From Plazaster borealis (taxonomy: Eukaryota > Echinodermata > Asteroidea > Forcipulatida > Labidiasteridae), in contig CM037476.1 of assembly GCA_021014325.1 (NCBI GenBank), positions 18,884,827 through 18,948,826 of the forward strand: a stretch of 64,000 bases of DNA, read 5' to 3'. The position numbers and the translations under genes are program-made. How positions within the stretch are numbered: position 1 is the first letter of the stretch; the number at the start of each line of letters is the position of its first letter. The notes under the pieces were generated by a model. That model made no database searches, had not been told where the DNA came from, and worked only from the letters and a program-made list of their open reading frames with translations. This document shows, one piece after another, positions 62,716-64,000 of the stretch.

Positions 62716-63786
62716 GCAACCCTTGCTCAGAACCCTTGCCACCCCCCCCCCCCTTGCCCCCCAAGTGAGATCGAAAAAATGCACAAAGAAATGGCTTGAT
62801 ACATTGAATAGCACCCCAAATTTATGTCTTTGCCCCCCCCCCCCAAAAAAAAAAAAAAAAAAAAAAAATGAAAATGTCTAGCTATGCCACTGAACCCAGG
62901 GATCTGTGTGCACCATGAGAGATTATCCTCCAAATCTGTTTGGAGATTGTCAACATCAGGAAATAATGTAGATGATGACAGATGCCAAACATCTGTAGGG
63001 ATTATCTGGTTGATGCAATCTGGTTTGATCTGTTGACTCTTTGCACTGTAGTCACTTGCGGCTACTGTTTGCCCTTTGGTTTGCCATCTCAGGACTCAAA
63101 TTGCATGTAAAGATATGGTGTGCTTAGAAACGTGCGCACATCGCCTAAAATGCGCCCTGAACAGTAATAACACACAGGGGAAATTTCAGACTTTTATCTG
63201 AAGTCGAGCTTTTTGTGTCGGCCTCGTGAAGAAAATCAGCAGGTTCACATCCAGCTGTAGTAAACTTGTCTTTGTTCTCCCCATAAATGAAATAGTTAGG
63301 TGAAGAACCCTCACACAATGGTAACCTAGCAAGTAGTCCCAGGTTTGTCACATACAATTTTGCCCCCGTTGATGGCTGACAGCGCCAACATTTAATAGTT
63401 CTGCTGAAAAATTCCTGGTTTATGACTTTCCTACAGGGTTCTGTCACACTGCTTCTACATAGGGGAGGGTTATCACGGGTTAAACATGGCAACCCAGCTT
63501 TGTCATTCACAATTTCGTCCTTGATGATGTCTACAGTACCAAGGCTTACTAACTACCTCCATGCTAATAGTTACTGCTGACAAATTCCTGGTTTCTGCCA
63601 CCCTGCTCCTATCACTTTTGGTGTAGGGGAGGGTTATCGCTGGCTGACACCATGACACACACACTGAGCCAGGCAGACATGCCCCAAGCATTCTAACTCC
63701 AGTATTGTTATTTGAAATACCTCTCTTGATGTATTCTCATCTGACAGCACTGATACATCATCACTGTGTGCTTTTTCCTCTGACCT
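62716..63786. other. Unassigned stretch with C/A runs
   Basis: C-runs near 62740 and 62835, followed by a long A-run (62844-62868). A R2-like phrase TTTCAGACTTTTATCTGAAG is at about 63184. The 121-codon minus ORF at 63145-63510 and its neighbours at 63503 and 63634 show TGACA-rich phrases recurring (AATTCCTGGTTT, GGGGAGGGTTATC each twice, about 150-170 bp apart), so part is a decayed direct repeat, not a gene. Confidence 0.4.
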
Positions 63787-64000
63787 GGTCCCAATTTCAT
63801 AGAGCTGCTTAAACAAGTAGCTAAGCACAAAAAAAGTATGCTTACAAGAATAAGGTTACCAACCAAACTACCATGCCACGTGTACAATTTGTGAATGGTA
63901 TCCTGCTTATTTCAGCTTAGCACAAAATTGTTAAGCAATGTTTTCTGCTTAAGCAGCTCTATGAAATTGGGCAGCTTAAGCATAGAGCTGCTTAAGCACA
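63787..64000. mobile_element. Family A element at the window edge
   Basis: GGTCCCAATTTCATAGAGCTG start; GCTCTATGAAATTGGGC end at about 63971, followed directly by a further AGAGCTGCTTAAGCAC piece, so a second partial copy seems to begin at the edge. Confidence 0.72.

Overview
The window reads as animal nuclear DNA: compact exons with GT/AG splice sites, very long introns, tRNA-derived SINEs, CR1/L2-like LINE 3' ends, many short inverted-repeat elements, simple repeats and a short TTAGGG array. No bacterial, phage or organellar gene organisation is visible. The repeat vocabulary (for example elements ending in GGGCCCAATTTCATAGAGC) suggests a marine deuterostome. I favour an echinoderm, perhaps a sea star, but this rests on general recognition of the repeats and has not been checked by a search.

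Protein-coding sequence is sparse, under 1 kb in total, and all of it is on the plus strand. Five short exons (6947-7133, 11427-11529, 12600-12690, 29972-30017, 31737-31806) join through four junctions that all keep one reading frame. They give 165 codons plus 2 nt. The joined product has a basic, Ser/Thr-bearing linker followed by the first half of a Dbl-homology (DH) domain, so this is the interior of a Rho-family guanine nucleotide exchange factor gene. Its 5' end lies left of the window, and the second half of the DH domain and any PH domain were not found. A second coding start, a 73-codon first exon with a strong Kozak context (60436-60654), lies about 28.6 kb further on the same strand. 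It opens either a neighbouring gene or an alternative-promoter transcript.

Most of the rest is repeat. I separated: (A) elements ending in GGGCCCAATTTCATAGAG, including a subtype that is almost a perfect hairpin; (B) and (C) two related families of about 340-390 bp that sit between TTAA sites; (D, E, F, H, I, K) smaller inverted-repeat families; (J) a foldback family, one copy of which carries a 14-bp minisatellite; an element of about 790 bp with about 53-bp inverted ends that holds 18 copies of a 20-bp unit; three tRNA-derived SINE families; and four degraded non-LTR retrotransposon C-terminal fragments.

By region: 1-6.9 kb is repeat-rich non-coding sequence; 6.9-12.7 kb has three RhoGEF exons among repeats; 12.7-30 kb is a 17.3-kb intron with SINEs, hairpin elements, a LINE fragment, a telomere-like array and a GC-rich tandem duplication ending in a Helitron-like palindrome; 30-31.8 kb has the last two recognised exons; 31.8-60.4 kb has minisatellites, SINEs, nested insertions and unique sequence but no further convincing exon; 60.4-60.7 kb is the new first exon; 60.7-64 kb is non-coding with repeats. 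Boundaries of repeats are by-eye estimates. No sequence search or folding program was run.
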